From Myxococcales bacterium (GTDB taxonomy: Bacteria; Myxococcota_A; Polyangia; Polyangiales; Ga0077539), in assembly GCA_016793325.1 (NCBI GenBank), contig JAEUKI010000034.1, positions 40,110 to 104,109 on the forward strand: a stretch of DNA of 64,000 nt. The letters are read 5' to 3'. Below, piece by piece: positions 43,031-52,471 of the stretch. The notes under the pieces were generated by a model. It saw nothing but the letters and a program-made list of their open reading frames with translations, made no database searches and was not told where the DNA came from. Within the stretch, counting starts at the first letter, position 1. The number at the start of each line of letters is the position of its first letter. Both the position numbers and the translations under genes were made by a program.

Positions 43031-44962
43031 ATGAACTCTGCACCGCTCTCCCGTTTCTGTGCGCCTTGGGTTTCGCTCGCAGCAGCGCTCGCGTTCGCGG
43101 CGAGTGGTTGTACTTCGAGCACGACGCCTGCGCCCTGCGAACCCGCGTGTCGGCCAGGATTTACCTGCGTCCGAGGGAGCTGCGTGAGCGCGTGCAACCC
43201 AGCGTGCGCGACGGGCGAACGATGCACTGCAGCGGGGACATGCGAGCGCGACTCGCTGCCCGATGCTGCGATGGACCACGCGGACGCGAGCATCGACAGC
43301 GGAGTGGATGTGCCGGACACCACGACGGTGTTCGACGTGGCGAACGACGAGCCGACGCTCGACGTCGTCACTGACGCTCCAGCGCCGGACTCGGGGACGA
43401 TCGCTGCGCCGCGTCCTGTGTCCCCGCTGAGCGGAACGACGGTCACAGTGCGACAGCCTACGCTTCGGTGGGCTCTTCCGATGGGCGTGACGGAGGCGAG
43501 CGTCGAACTGTGCCGCGATCGCGCGTGCACGATGGTCATCGCGACATTGATGGGCCGTGATCGCGCCGCGCTGACCACGGATCTTCCCGCGGGATGGGTG
43601 TTCTGGCGCGTTCGCGGGCGACGGGGAACGACGACAGGAACCACAACGAGCGCGACGTGGCAGTTTCGAGTCGGACCACGCAGCGCAGCAGTCGAACGCT
43701 CGTACGGAAGCGTGCTGGACCTCAACGGAGACGGATACCGGGACGTGGCGATCGGCGCTCCGGGAGCATCGGTTGGCGCGATTCGCGACTCAGGAAGCGT
43801 GCGAATCTATATGGGGAGTGCGAGCGGTCTCGCGGGCACTGCGTCGCGCGTCATCGACGGAACCGAAGGGGGAGAACGACTCGGAAACTGCGTCGCATCG
43901 CTTGGCGACATCAATGGAGATGGCTTCGTCGACCTCGGCATCGGAGCGTTGGACGGTTCGCGATCAGGACGAGGATCGCTGAAGGTCTACCTCGGGGGTC
44001 CTTCGGGCGTTGCGACGACCTCTTCGCAGCGCTTCGAAGGAGCCAACATGAGCGAGGCGTTCGGGTGGACGATCGTTCCAGTTGGGGACATCAACGGCGA
44101 TGGCTATGCGGACGTGGGTGTCGGGACGCTCCAGGGAGGATCGAGCGGCCGTGGGTCGGTGTTGTTCTATACAGGCTCACAAACGGGGCTCAATGCGATG
44201 CCGATCACGGTGCTAGACGGAGCAACGTTCGGCAACGGATTCGGCTCGAAGATTGGTGCGCTCGGCGACATCGACGGGGACGGATATGCAGACGTTGCAG
44301 TGGGTTTTCGCGTGGCGGGCACGGGAGACGAATCGCGGTCGGGCATTCCGGTGTTCTTTGGGCGCGAAGACGGCTATCGAACAACGCCCTCGATGATGCT
44401 TCGAACCCCAACCATGCTCTCGATCGGTCGTTTCGGTACTGGCATCGCCGCAGGAGACTGGAACGGAGACGGCCTGACGGACGTGATGGTGGGATCGCCG
44501 GTCGAAAACCGAGCCTATCTGTACTTCAGCGACTCGGGATCGCTACCAGCGACGCCAGTGACATCGCTGATGGGCGGATCAGGTTTCCGGAACTTCGGTA
44601 GCGCTGCTTCATCGTTTAGTGACCTCGATGGTGACGGATTCGGCGACCTCGCAATTGGCGGTGATACCGACAACCTGATGCACGTGTACTACGGACGATC
44701 GGGCTCGATGCCGTTGATGGGCGTCACGATCGGAGCCCCCATGCTCGCGCCCTTTGGAGCGTGGGTGAGCGGGAGCGGCGACACCAACGGTGACGGATTC
44801 GACGAGCTTGTTCTCGGCGTTCCCGATCTCATGAACATGGGCCGCAACGGGTTCGGAGCAGTATATGTGTACGAAGGCAGCACCTCGGGACTGAGGCTGC
44901 CAGCCGCGAGAGCGTACGAAGGGACAACCGAGTTCGGTCGATTGGGCGAAGGGCTGTACTGA
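43031..44962 (+). CDS. FG-GAP repeat lipoprotein, copy A
   Basis: A 643-aa protein. Lipobox AASGC (Cys27). Residues about 34-75 form a Cys-rich motif (CEPACRPGFTCVRGSCVSAC) and are followed by an Asp/Thr linker. Residues about 130-215 form a fibronectin-like domain. From about 225 to the end there are at least six FG-GAP/integrin-alpha-type repeats with calcium loops (DLNGDGYRD, DINGDGFVD, DINGDGYAD, DIDGDGYAD, DWNGDGLTD, DTNGDGFDE), which fold as a beta-propeller. Likely anchored in the outer membrane with a surface propeller for adhesion or binding. Paralogue at 50522. Confidence 0.85.
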   Translation: MNSAPLSRFCAPWVSLAAALAFAASGCTSSTTPAPCEPACRPGFTCVRGSCVSACNPACATGERCTAAGTCERDSLPDAAMDHADASIDSGVDVPDTTTVFDVANDEPTLDVVTDAPAPDSGTIAAPRPVSPLSGTTVTVRQPTLRWALPMGVTEASVELCRDRACTMVIATLMGRDRAALTTDLPAGWVFWRVRGRRGTTTGTTTSATWQFRVGPRSAAVERSYGSVLDLNGDGYRDVAIGAPGASVGAIRDSGSVRIYMGSASGLAGTASRVIDGTEGGERLGNCVASLGDINGDGFVDLGIGALDGSRSGRGSLKVYLGGPSGVATTSSQRFEGANMSEAFGWTIVPVGDINGDGYADVGVGTLQGGSSGRGSVLFYTGSQTGLNAMPITVLDGATFGNGFGSKIGALGDIDGDGYADVAVGFRVAGTGDESRSGIPVFFGREDGYRTTPSMMLRTPTMLSIGRFGTGIAAGDWNGDGLTDVMVGSPVENRAYLYFSDSGSLPATPVTSLMGGSGFRNFGSAASSFSDLDGDGFGDLAIGGDTDNLMHVYYGRSGSMPLMGVTIGAPMLAPFGAWVSGSGDTNGDGFDELVLGVPDLMNMGRNGFGAVYVYEGSTSGLRLPAARAYEGTTEFGRLGEGLY

Positions 44963-44985
44963 GATACCAACAGGAGGACTGTGCC

Positions 44986-46041
44986 ATGGGACTGAGAGAC
45001 TACGAGTTCGATGTGGCTCCAGAGCTGCTGGCGGCGGTCGCTCGCGGGCGACCGGGGCCGCTGATGGACGCCGCGATGTCGCACATGGGGAATGTGCCAC
45101 AGGCCGCGAGGGACGCGGCGCAGCGCGAGCTAAATGAGCGGGAGCGGGAGATGCTCGAAGCGATCGATCAGAACGTGGCGAACAGTCTGCGCAAGATACA
45201 CATCGATTTCGGCTCGATTCGGCGCAGGGGTGGTCTTGACACAATTGGCGTTGGAGAATCGCCCAGCGGAGGTGTCGAGCGCGGCACGATTCGGAACAAT
45301 GATGTTCCGAGATCCCGCGGACTTGGTACGATTTTTGCGGGAGGAAAGAAGATCCCGACCGGCTCAGCACAGGCATTCATTCAGGGTCTGATTCTCGGCG
45401 AAAGTTCGCATCCGACGCAGAGCCGAGGCTCGAGTACTTCGAGTCGAGGCGGTTCCTCGAGAGGTTCGACATATACTCCTCAAGTTCCAGTCACTGGCGG
45501 TTCAAATACCGTCGGCCTTACGAGAGAAGAGGCTGCGAATCGCATCCGAGAAAACAATCGTACAATTGCTACCGAACGCAGCAACTTCAACAGAGCACTC
45601 TCGTTGCGAGACCAAGCGCTGGAAGCGATCGCGGCATGTGATCGTGGAGAGTCGGGCTACACGGACACGACTCGTGCAATAGCTCAGCATGACCTTGCGC
45701 AAGCACTGCGAGATATAGAGTTTGCCCTTGTCACAATCAAGTTTGCTATGATTGACAATGTCGCGCTCCGGCAGGTGCGTCGAGATGACCCAGATAGCCT
45801 AAATGATAGCAGTTCGACGATCACCAACGCCGTCGACGCTCACATCTTGTACCACAAACTCAAGTCACTCGGCGGGCTGGGCTTTGAGGAATCGAGCGCG
45901 CAATCCAGTCGAGTTGCAAGAGTTCCCAACATCCTCCGCGCAGTCGATCCTTCACCAGATGAGCAGCTTACTTCCGGCGCGAGCGAACTCGCAGATATGT
46001 GGCAATTCTGGCTCATCGATCCGACTTTTCCGGAAGTTTAA
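44986..46041 (+). CDS. MGLRDYEFD-family protein, copy A (351 aa)
   Basis: Not recognised. No signal peptide or membrane helix. Residues 1-50 (MGLRDYEFDVAPELLAAVAR, GRPGPLMDAAMSHMGN) are nearly identical to the paralogues at 47259 and 52472. Residues about 60-240 are unlike either paralogue and include a Ser/Gly-rich stretch and a helical segment. The last ~75 residues (HKLKSLGGLGF, ILRAVDPSPDE, WQFWLIDPTF) are again shared. GC falls sharply after the first ~150 bases (29 G/C of 60 at 45541-45600). AGGAGG is 7 bases upstream of the ATG. Downstream, a lipoprotein gene begins 2 bp after the stop. The variable middle with conserved ends suggests a diversifying, possibly secreted or assembled, protein. 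Confidence 0.7.
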   Translation: MGLRDYEFDVAPELLAAVARGRPGPLMDAAMSHMGNVPQAARDAAQRELNEREREMLEAIDQNVANSLRKIHIDFGSIRRRGGLDTIGVGESPSGGVERGTIRNNDVPRSRGLGTIFAGGKKIPTGSAQAFIQGLILGESSHPTQSRGSSTSSRGGSSRGSTYTPQVPVTGGSNTVGLTREEAANRIRENNRTIATERSNFNRALSLRDQALEAIAACDRGESGYTDTTRAIAQHDLAQALRDIEFALVTIKFAMIDNVALRQVRRDDPDSLNDSSSTITNAVDAHILYHKLKSLGGLGFEESSAQSSRVARVPNILRAVDPSPDEQLTSGASELADMWQFWLIDPTFPEV

Positions 46042-46043
46042 CG

Positions 46044-46847
46044 ATGTCGAAACTCGACGTCCGATGGCTCTTGATGCTTGCGGCATGCACTCCAAGACCG
46101 CTCAGATTCGTCGATGCTGCCCACTCCGACGCGGCACTGACGTCGCTGCACACCCCTCTCCGGACCGGCATCGACGCGTCGCTTTCGGACACAGCCAGTG
46201 CGGCAGTGCATTGTGAGGTTCTCTCTGGGAGCATTGCACACAATCGGGAAGGCGTTGTCTTCCTCGCCACGTTGCAGCATCCTCCACTTGCTCAGCTTTG
46301 TGCGTCGAACCGCCTACGATGCGAAGGGACTTACAGCATGTACTATATTCGCGCCTCGCCGGGCGAGACGCGTACTTACTTCACGCGCTGGTGGAGTGGC
46401 GTCGGCTCATCGCTCGCTCGATGCCTACCAGCGCCTGCCGATACTCAGTCCTGGGATCGCGTCCATCGTACAACGCAAGTCTGGGTCAAAATTGGTCCCG
46501 ACGGAGTGGCCTCCGATGTTCTGTCCGGCAGCGAGTCTTCATTCGCGCGATGTGTTCGCGACGCGGTTCGTCCTATTCGTGTTGGTCGCACGGGGGTCTG
46601 CCAGTCGATTTGGGTCAATCTGCCAGGAACGGCACGCGGCTGGCTGCGTACACCGTCGGCAGAACAGCATCTACAACGACTGCGTCGGCATATTGCAGTC
46701 GACGAGCATCAAGTATGGCTGTTCGAACTGCGCGACGGAGCCTGGGCGGCACGATCGGAGGGACCGCTGGCGCCATCCGCTGAGCGGGACACGCCGCCAC
46801 AACAAGTTTCGCCGTTCGAAGACCACAAGTGGAGTGGCGATCGATGA
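46044..46847 (+). CDS. Lipoprotein with AgmX-type C-terminal domain, copy A partner
   Basis: A 267-aa protein. The ATG at 46044, 2 bp after the preceding stop, starts a lipobox LAAC (Cys15). Residues about 45-90 carry the block ENREG-like HNREGVVFLATL. The C-terminal domain has VWVKIGPDGVASDVLSG, SFARCVRDAVRPI, CQSIWVNLPGTARGWLRTP and ends PFEDHKWSGDR. It is clearly paralogous to 54557 (same motifs, about the same length) and shares the C-terminal PFxDKWRRD motif of 53464 and 54557. Envelope-located. Tight coupling to the MGLR gene suggests a functional pair, e.g. anchor, chaperone or immunity partner. Confidence 0.78.
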   Translation: MSKLDVRWLLMLAACTPRPLRFVDAAHSDAALTSLHTPLRTGIDASLSDTASAAVHCEVLSGSIAHNREGVVFLATLQHPPLAQLCASNRLRCEGTYSMYYIRASPGETRTYFTRWWSGVGSSLARCLPAPADTQSWDRVHRTTQVWVKIGPDGVASDVLSGSESSFARCVRDAVRPIRVGRTGVCQSIWVNLPGTARGWLRTPSAEQHLQRLRRHIAVDEHQVWLFELRDGAWAARSEGPLAPSAERDTPPQQVSPFEDHKWSGDR

Positions 46848-47258
46848 GGGTACACCACACATCGAATGAACACGGCGGACTGTACTTCGGATGGCTCTTG
46901 GCCGGATCGCATGCCTGACCGGATAAGGGTTTCGACCGCAGTTTTAGTGCGGAAAAATGTCGTCAATGGCGACCACCAACGCCCCCCTCGGACGGCCGCA
47001 GCGGCGATGCTTGGCCGTGCTCCGTCACGATTCACACGACTTCTGCGTCGCCTCCAAGCACCGACGAGAAATTTACGCCGACGCCTACATCTACCAATTC
47101 CGCCAACTTTCCTGGCGACTTCGCTTAGCCGGTCAGGCATGGGCCGGTTCGATATGTCGTTTCTCACGACATGCTGGCTCACATCGTATCACGGACGTAG
47201 AAGTTTTGAACAGGTCGCTAACAAAGGCCACGAGCACAACACACAAGAGGAGGTCACC
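46848..47258. other. Spacer without recognisable gene
   Basis: A 411-bp stretch of mixed and lower GC. Short frames on both strands (for example 46957-47301 + and 46709-47182 -) have no recognised motifs and overlap real genes. An N-terminal extension of the 47259 gene through this region (from 46866) is also open but is unlike the clean start of its paralogues. It may be decayed coding DNA. Confidence 0.4.
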
Positions 47259-48221
47259 ATGGGACTGCGGGAGTACGAATTCGATGTGTCACCGGAGCTG
47301 ATCGCCACCCTCGTGCGCAGGCGACCGGGACCGCTGATGGACGCCGCGATGAGGCACGTCGCGAGCATTGTCGACTCACACAGTCAGATCCTGATGAGGC
47401 GACTTCACGCAATGCTCGAGCATATTCGAGGCAGAATCGAGGGCGACCTAGCCGGCACTGAAGCAAACTTTGGCTCCGTCTCGGACCGAGGTGTATTTCG
47501 CCAAGGTTCACTTTCGGAACGTATTGGAGGGCCCCGCGATTCGCTTGGGGTTGTCGCTGGGCTCACGCCACGTGGTCGGAACTATGGATGGGAGTTTGCC
47601 CCGGAGAGAATGCAGCGATGGGGCGCGTTTGGGATTCCGTGGAGTCTGGTTGGTGGTGGCTTCAGCAGCGAGCAGAACTGGACCTCGAACCCAGAGTATG
47701 ACGAGCAGAAGTCATCGCTTGTTTCACGCATCGGGGCGCAACTTGTAAGTGCGCTCTATGCTGGGTCGAGGGCTGAACGAGCCCTCCAGCGAGCCGAAAT
47801 GGACGAACGAGACTCGCGAGGGCGCCCCACGACGGGAAGTCCTGGTCACTCGTCTCCGTGGCGGCAAGTTGCGGCAGACGAAGCGGGGCAACAAGCAGAG
47901 CATCTCGCGGAAGTGCGGCGCCTGCAGGCGGCGCTCGACGCTCTCGTTCAAAGTACGCATGTACAACGAGAGAATCCTGATGCTCCCTCAACCACAACGC
48001 GTCCGACCAGCGCTGTTGAGGCGTTCGCGTTATTCCAGTTTCTCAAGAGCAACGGTGGTCTTGGTCCAGGAGAAGTTGCGCGAACAGGCACGCGACTGGG
48101 AACCACGCCAGCCATTCTTAACGCAGTTGACCCGTCCCCAGAGAACGACAACACACCCAGCAGCGCAGAGCTCATCCGTATCTGGATGCTCGATTTGGTT
48201 GACCCGCCCGAGGCGCTGTAG
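47259..48221 (+). CDS. MGLR(E)YEFD-family protein, copy B (320 aa)
   Basis: The second paralogue. The first ~45 residues (MGLREYEFDVSPELIATLVR, RRPGPLMDAAMRHVAS) match the other copies, but with more substitutions, so it is the most diverged. The middle (about 60-240) is unique and has no detectable similarity to the others. The C-terminal part (FLKSNGGLGPGE, AILNAVDPSPEND, WMLDLVDPPEAL) is shared. AGAGGAGG ends 6 bases before the ATG, and the start is fixed by conservation with 44986 and 52472. It is followed 2 bp later by a lipoprotein gene unlike the other partners. Function unknown. Confidence 0.68.
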   Translation: MGLREYEFDVSPELIATLVRRRPGPLMDAAMRHVASIVDSHSQILMRRLHAMLEHIRGRIEGDLAGTEANFGSVSDRGVFRQGSLSERIGGPRDSLGVVAGLTPRGRNYGWEFAPERMQRWGAFGIPWSLVGGGFSSEQNWTSNPEYDEQKSSLVSRIGAQLVSALYAGSRAERALQRAEMDERDSRGRPTTGSPGHSSPWRQVAADEAGQQAEHLAEVRRLQAALDALVQSTHVQRENPDAPSTTTRPTSAVEAFALFQFLKSNGGLGPGEVARTGTRLGTTPAILNAVDPSPENDNTPSSAELIRIWMLDLVDPPEAL

Positions 48222-48223
48222 AA

Positions 48224-48931
48224 ATGCGGCGGTCCGGCTATACAGTCACTTCGGCTTTCCTCTCGCTCAGTCTGCTGGGCTGCGTGGCGACACAAAGTAG
48301 CGCTCGACGCGAAGGCAGTGATGTGAATCAATTCGCTACATCGCACCAAGGCACCCGCACACTGACGATCGATCCTAGATCATCGCACGAGCTGCGATGT
48401 GCTGCGAACAGTGAGTCGAGCCGCACGGCAACAACGCCCCTCAGCGACTACATTGAGAATCAAAGCCGCGACATCCGCCACCTATTCGATCGAGTTCCTC
48501 CTGAGGTTATCGCGGGTGCGTGCGTCGTTGTGGATGAAGCCAATCTCCGTTCCGAACTCGTTCGCGCTGTCCGAGACTTTCGGAATGACTACGCGTTTCC
48601 GATCGTCCTGAGATGTCTCGCGATCGCCGAGCAGGAACTTCATCCAGCTGACTCGCTGGCTGACTTTGCAATACTACTCCAACACGAAGCGCATCCTGAG
48701 CTCGGCACAGTTGTGCAGACTCGCGGCACCGTTTCGCTCTTTGCAATCTGCGTAAGCAACGGGTTGATCGCACTCGGCAACGATCACTGGCGTGGCTCGG
48801 TGCCGCTGTTCGTACCGTTGTTGCCTCCTGCCTCGCGGTGGTTCGCTGGAGCCAGTTCTGATTCTACCAATCTCGAGCCGATCTTTGTTCGGTCCCCTAC
48901 AGGATGGACTCACCACGCGCGGATCCATTGA
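48224..48931 (+). CDS. Lipoprotein, partner of copy B (235 aa)
   Basis: Lipobox SLLGC (Cys20). The ATG lies 2 bp after the preceding stop. No domain recognised. It contains a helical block (DYIENQSRDIRHLFDRVPPE, LRSELVRAVRDFRNDY) and a C-terminal beta-type part (VSLFAICVSNGLIALGND). The AgmX-type C-terminal motif of the other partners is not evident. Coding GC is lower than the chromosomal average. Followed by the right terminal repeat of the decayed insertion sequence. Confidence 0.68.
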   Translation: MRRSGYTVTSAFLSLSLLGCVATQSSARREGSDVNQFATSHQGTRTLTIDPRSSHELRCAANSESSRTATTPLSDYIENQSRDIRHLFDRVPPEVIAGACVVVDEANLRSELVRAVRDFRNDYAFPIVLRCLAIAEQELHPADSLADFAILLQHEAHPELGTVVQTRGTVSLFAICVSNGLIALGNDHWRGSVPLFVPLLPPASRWFAGASSDSTNLEPIFVRSPTGWTHHARIH

Positions 48932-48957
48932 TCGAGTGATCGAATGGTCGCGGGACG

Positions 48958-50154
48958 CTGCCCCATCCCCTCACGCGGCCCGCAGCCAATCTGCGGTTGG
49001 CGTGATCTCGAGGGCTTGGTAGAGAATGTCGATCGAGGCGTTGGCTTGGAAAATTCCAAGACAAATTGTAGAGTGGGTGTTTGGCTGACCACCACTCGTC
49101 GAGAAATGACTCGCGAGTCCGCGCTCCCGCGCGATGCGACCGCAACGACGAATGACCCAGTACCATACCAACGTCACCGCCAACAGAGCCGACCAGCGGC
49201 GAGGATCGCCAATTCGAACTTCTTCCAGACCCAAGCCCAGTCGGAGTTTTTGATGTCGCGTATCGACTCTTCGATTTGAAAGTGAAGTTTGTAGAGCGCG
49301 ACGATCTCGTCCCCGCAGTCTGGAAGGTCGGTGATGAGCAACCAGGTGCCTTTGGTCTTCTCGTCCCAACAAGATGCGAAGCCACAGACCGCATCCTTCT
49401 TCGCGGTCAGCGCCACGCCGTCGCGACGGATCGTCCCATTGCCGGGCGAACACGCAAGCTTGTGCGTTGTGCACTTCTTGCCGTCCCTGAACGCTTGCAG
49501 GTTGCCTCGCACACGAATGACGTAGTGAAGCTTCGCGGCGCGAACGTCGGCACGAAACGACGCTCCGTCGAATCCACGATCCGCCATCAAAATCACAGTG
49601 CAGTGTGGCTTTCAGGGCGGCGATTGTCGCGATCATCTTGGTCTCGATCTCGCGCTGCCGTCGCTTGTGCTGGCTCGTGGGAATCGACAACGCGAGCACG
49701 GGCCACGCTCGCCCGTCGGTGTCCGTCACCGAGGCGAGCAACACGCGCATCGTGTTCTTTCGCAGACTCAACCAATCGACAGCGATCATGACTCGACGCT
49801 GCGATCCCACGACTCAAAGAAACAGCTCACAGTACAGGCTCATCGGATCGACTCGGACGAGAGTGCTCGATCGGACGCCTTGTGCAGCGCGCGAGGCGAC
49901 TGTCGGAAAGGGATCGATGCTGCACGCGCCAGCGCCGTGATCATGACCGCGCCGACCAACCACACGGCTGCGATCATCTTTGCGATTGTGTCCCGTTGGC
50001 ACGAACGCACGCCCCCAGCAGAGCCAAGATGCCTTCGAACCAGAGCGGACGTTCCATCACGCACGAGCGTGACGGCCGGAGCTCTGACCTGCAACCGACC
50101 TCGTCGCAGTGATTCTCCCGCGTTTTTCGTGCGGCTACGCCTGGGGACGGGTCA
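48958..50154 (-). mobile_element. Decayed IS4-family-like insertion sequence
   Basis: A 1197-bp element. Its ends read inward CTGCCCCATCCCC (48958-48970) and, on the other strand, CTGACCCGTCCCC (50142-50154): 11 of 13 positions agree, and both begin with CTG, as do many IS4-group elements. The interior holds a transposase broken by frameshifts. No target-site duplication is visible, so the insertion is old. It separates copy B of the accessory locus from the second FG-GAP unit. Confidence 0.75.
48971..50094 (-). pseudogene. IS4-like DDE transposase, frameshifted
   Basis: The reading can be followed through three frames: an N-terminal part (VRSCQRDTIAKMIAAVWLVG, to about 49840), a short segment (MSLYCELFL near 49820), a middle part (MIAVDWLSLRKNTMRVLLAS, to about 49600) with the first Asp motif, then ILMADRGFDGASFRADV (second Asp) and KLHFQIEESIRDIKNSDWAW carrying the catalytic Glu in a YREK-like setting, and the end EITPTADWLRAA. 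At least two or three frameshifts prevent a full-length product, so it is inactive unless frameshifting is programmed, which is unlikely with so many breaks. Confidence 0.82.
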
Positions 50155-50157
50155 GGG

Positions 50158-50250
50158 GCAAAGAAGCGAACGGATGCTTCGGAGTAACAGCCGAGTCAGG
50201 GGGAGTTAGATGGGGGCGATCGAGAGTTCAGTGAGGGTGGAAGTGGGGAA
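50158..50250. repeat. Duplicated ~93-bp leader, copy B
   Basis: Same sequence as 42311-42403 with scattered differences (gaagcgaacggatgcttcgg, agtcagggggagttagatgg). It starts 3 bp outside the IS terminal repeat. In this copy the short frame stops after about 24 codons. It marks the 5' edge of the second duplicated unit. Confidence 0.7.
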
Positions 50251-50365
50251 AAGCCTGCGGGCGCGCAGAGATACTGCCCTCTGAGGGCTCGATTCAGCGC
50301 GGCGAGCGCAGTCAGCAGTGCGGATTCGCAGAGGAGAATCCTCGCGCTCGCCGCCGTCGATCGAG

Positions 50366-50491
50366 CGTTGGGTATACTCGCGAAACACGACCGGACGCCG
50401 ATCTGCTCGGGCCCGGTGTTCTTGGCGGACAGCGACCATCGAGGCCGTGGGCAACGCGGATGTGGTGGTCATCGCCACCGGACGATCGGTC
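50366..50491 (+). pseudogene. Remnant of the 121-aa gene (copy B)
   Basis: About 40 codons align with the end of the 42653 protein: Y..N.TG at the start and DVVVIATGR against DLVVIATGR at the end. The 5' two thirds of the gene and its stop codon are missing. The frame is continuous with the FG-GAP gene that follows, so the remnant has been joined in frame, but the FG-GAP signal peptide at 50522 argues for an independent start. Confidence 0.6.
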
Positions 50492-50521
50492 TGCCCAACT
50501 GCGCGACACACGAGGAATGGC

Positions 50522-52447
50522 ATGGCAAACGGAACACGTAGGCGTATGCGGCGCGCGAGCGCGAGGCTCGGATGGATCGCGATCGCAGTGTCAGTGCTCA
50601 CCATCCACTGCGCCGCGACGCCGACCCCTGCGCCGTGCGAACCTTCGTGCCGCACGGGCTTCGTGTGCGTGCGGGGTGCCTGTGTGTCTGCCTGCAACCC
50701 GGCGTGCGCTGCAGGCGAACGCTGCACGGCGGAAGCGACCTGCGTGCGTGATGTTCCGGCGGACGGCGGAGACGACGTCACGCTGAGCGACGCGCTCGAC
50801 GCAGGGATGGACGCGACGACCGACACCGGAGTGCTCGACGCGACGACAGGCCCAATCGATGTCGTCGTGCCGGACTCCACGACGAGCGACGGTGGAAGCG
50901 CGCGGGCGCGGCCGCTCTCGCCGATGAGCGGGTCGATCTCGACGACGCGAAGGCCGACGTTTCGATGGGTCAATCCGGCGGGAGCGACCGAGGCGCGCGT
51001 CGAGTTCTGCAACGACCGCGCGTGTTCCGACGTGATCACGACGATCGAGGCGACAGACCGCGGCCGACTCCCCACAGAACTTCGCACTGGCTGGGTGTTC
51101 TGGCGCGTTCGGGCCCGCGTGGGCGGGACGCTTTCGGAGCCGAGCCCTACCTGGCAAGTGTGGATTCCCTCGCGAGAAACGATGGTCGATCGCAGCTACG
51201 GCTTGGTGCTCGACGTCAACGGCGATGGCCTTCGCGACAGCATTGTCGGTTCTCCGGGGTCCGCCGTGGGAGCGCTGCGCTCGGCCGGGAGCGCGTTCGT
51301 GTTTCACGGCGCGATGGCCGGCGTCGATCCGACCCCCGCACGTCGGCTCGATGGAACGGAGAGCACAGAATCGTTTGGCACCAGCGTCGCCGCGGTCGGC
51401 GACGTCAACGGGGACGGATACGGAGATATCGGCGTGGGTTCTCGCGTAGCACTTCGATCCGTGATTGGTGCGGTCAAAGTGTTTCTCGGAGGACCCGCGG
51501 GTGTCTCGGCCACGCCCGTGGTCAGCATCGAGGGCGTCAACAGCAACGAGGCCTTTGGAGAGCGGATCTCCGCGCTCGGGGACATCAACGGCGACGGATA
51601 TGCAGACTTCGGCGTGTTCTCCGCACTCGGCGGACCACGCGAGTATGGCACCTTGTCCGTGTACCTCGGCGGCGAAGCAGGCCCATCCCGAACCGCAGTC
51701 GCCGTGCTGGAGGGCGCTGCGCGCGGCGACGGCTTCGGAGGTCGTGCGGAGGCGCTCGGAGACATCAACGGCGACGGCTTCGGAGACTTCGTCGTCGGCC
51801 ACGAGCGATACAGCTTCGCGCGCGCGCGAATCCCAGTATTCTTTGGGCGCGCGTCGGGCGTCGACACGATGCCAGCCGTGACCCTGGCCACTCCGATGAT
51901 GACCATTCAAATGTTCTTCGGCGCGACGGTCGCAGCAGGTGACTTCAACGGTGACGGCCTCTCAGATGTAGCGGTCGGGGCGAGCGGCACGAGAGTGATC
52001 TACGTCTACCATGGAATTTCGGGCTCGATCTCGAACACTCCGACCGCGACCCTGAGCCCGCCCATGGACATCTCGGTGTCGTCGTTCGGCTCCGAAATGG
52101 CTGCTGTCGGCGACTTGAACCGGGACGGGTTCGATGACCTGGTCGTCTCGGTCCCAAGCACCGCGTTGATTCCTTACTTCGGCAATGCGCTTCCGACGCT
52201 TCAGCAAGGGATGCCTGTGCGTAGCACGGAGCGAGATTTTGCGCGGACGATTTCCGGTCGCGGCGACTTCAACGGAGATGGATTCGCAGACATCGTCGTC
52301 GGTGGACCTTTGTTTGCTCGCGGCACCGAGAGCAGTGTCGGAGTCGCGCACTTCATCCACGGCACGATGTTCGGGATCGCCAGCACCTCCGCGCGGCGCA
52401 TCGAGGGCAGCGTGGCGATGGACCGATTCGGCTGGTGGGTTCACTAA
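50522..52447 (+). CDS. FG-GAP repeat lipoprotein, copy B
   Basis: A 641-aa paralogue of 43031. The ATG at 50522 (another at 50546) leads to a hydrophobic segment ending near Cys in VLTIHCAA; this lipobox is weaker than in copy A. The Cys-rich motif (CEPSCRTGFVCVRGACVSAC), fibronectin-like region (RPTFRWVNPAGATEARVEFC) and calcium-loop repeats (DVNGDGLRD, DVNGDGYGD, DINGDGYAD, DINGDGFGD, DFNGDGLSD, DLNRDGFDD, DFNGDGFAD) match copy A. One loop has Arg in place of Gly (DLNRDG). Codon use here is more GC-rich than in copy A. It sits directly 24 bp before the third MGLR gene. Confidence 0.85.
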   Translation: MANGTRRRMRRASARLGWIAIAVSVLTIHCAATPTPAPCEPSCRTGFVCVRGACVSACNPACAAGERCTAEATCVRDVPADGGDDVTLSDALDAGMDATTDTGVLDATTGPIDVVVPDSTTSDGGSARARPLSPMSGSISTTRRPTFRWVNPAGATEARVEFCNDRACSDVITTIEATDRGRLPTELRTGWVFWRVRARVGGTLSEPSPTWQVWIPSRETMVDRSYGLVLDVNGDGLRDSIVGSPGSAVGALRSAGSAFVFHGAMAGVDPTPARRLDGTESTESFGTSVAAVGDVNGDGYGDIGVGSRVALRSVIGAVKVFLGGPAGVSATPVVSIEGVNSNEAFGERISALGDINGDGYADFGVFSALGGPREYGTLSVYLGGEAGPSRTAVAVLEGAARGDGFGGRAEALGDINGDGFGDFVVGHERYSFARARIPVFFGRASGVDTMPAVTLATPMMTIQMFFGATVAAGDFNGDGLSDVAVGASGTRVIYVYHGISGSISNTPTATLSPPMDISVSSFGSEMAAVGDLNRDGFDDLVVSVPSTALIPYFGNALPTLQQGMPVRSTERDFARTISGRGDFNGDGFADIVVGGPLFARGTESSVGVAHFIHGTMFGIASTSARRIEGSVAMDRFGWWVH

Positions 52448-52471
52448 AGAATACTGGAGGAGGCTACCGCT

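Noticed and set aside
46866..47258. An N-terminal extension of the copy B MGLR protein
   Set aside because: The paralogues start exactly at MGLR with a strong ribosome binding site, which is also present here at 47245-47252.
50318..50521. Fusion of the 121-aa remnant to the FG-GAP protein as a single product
   Set aside because: The frame is open, but the hydrophobic signal segment would be internal and the remnant lacks two thirds of the gene. An independent start at 50522 is simpler.
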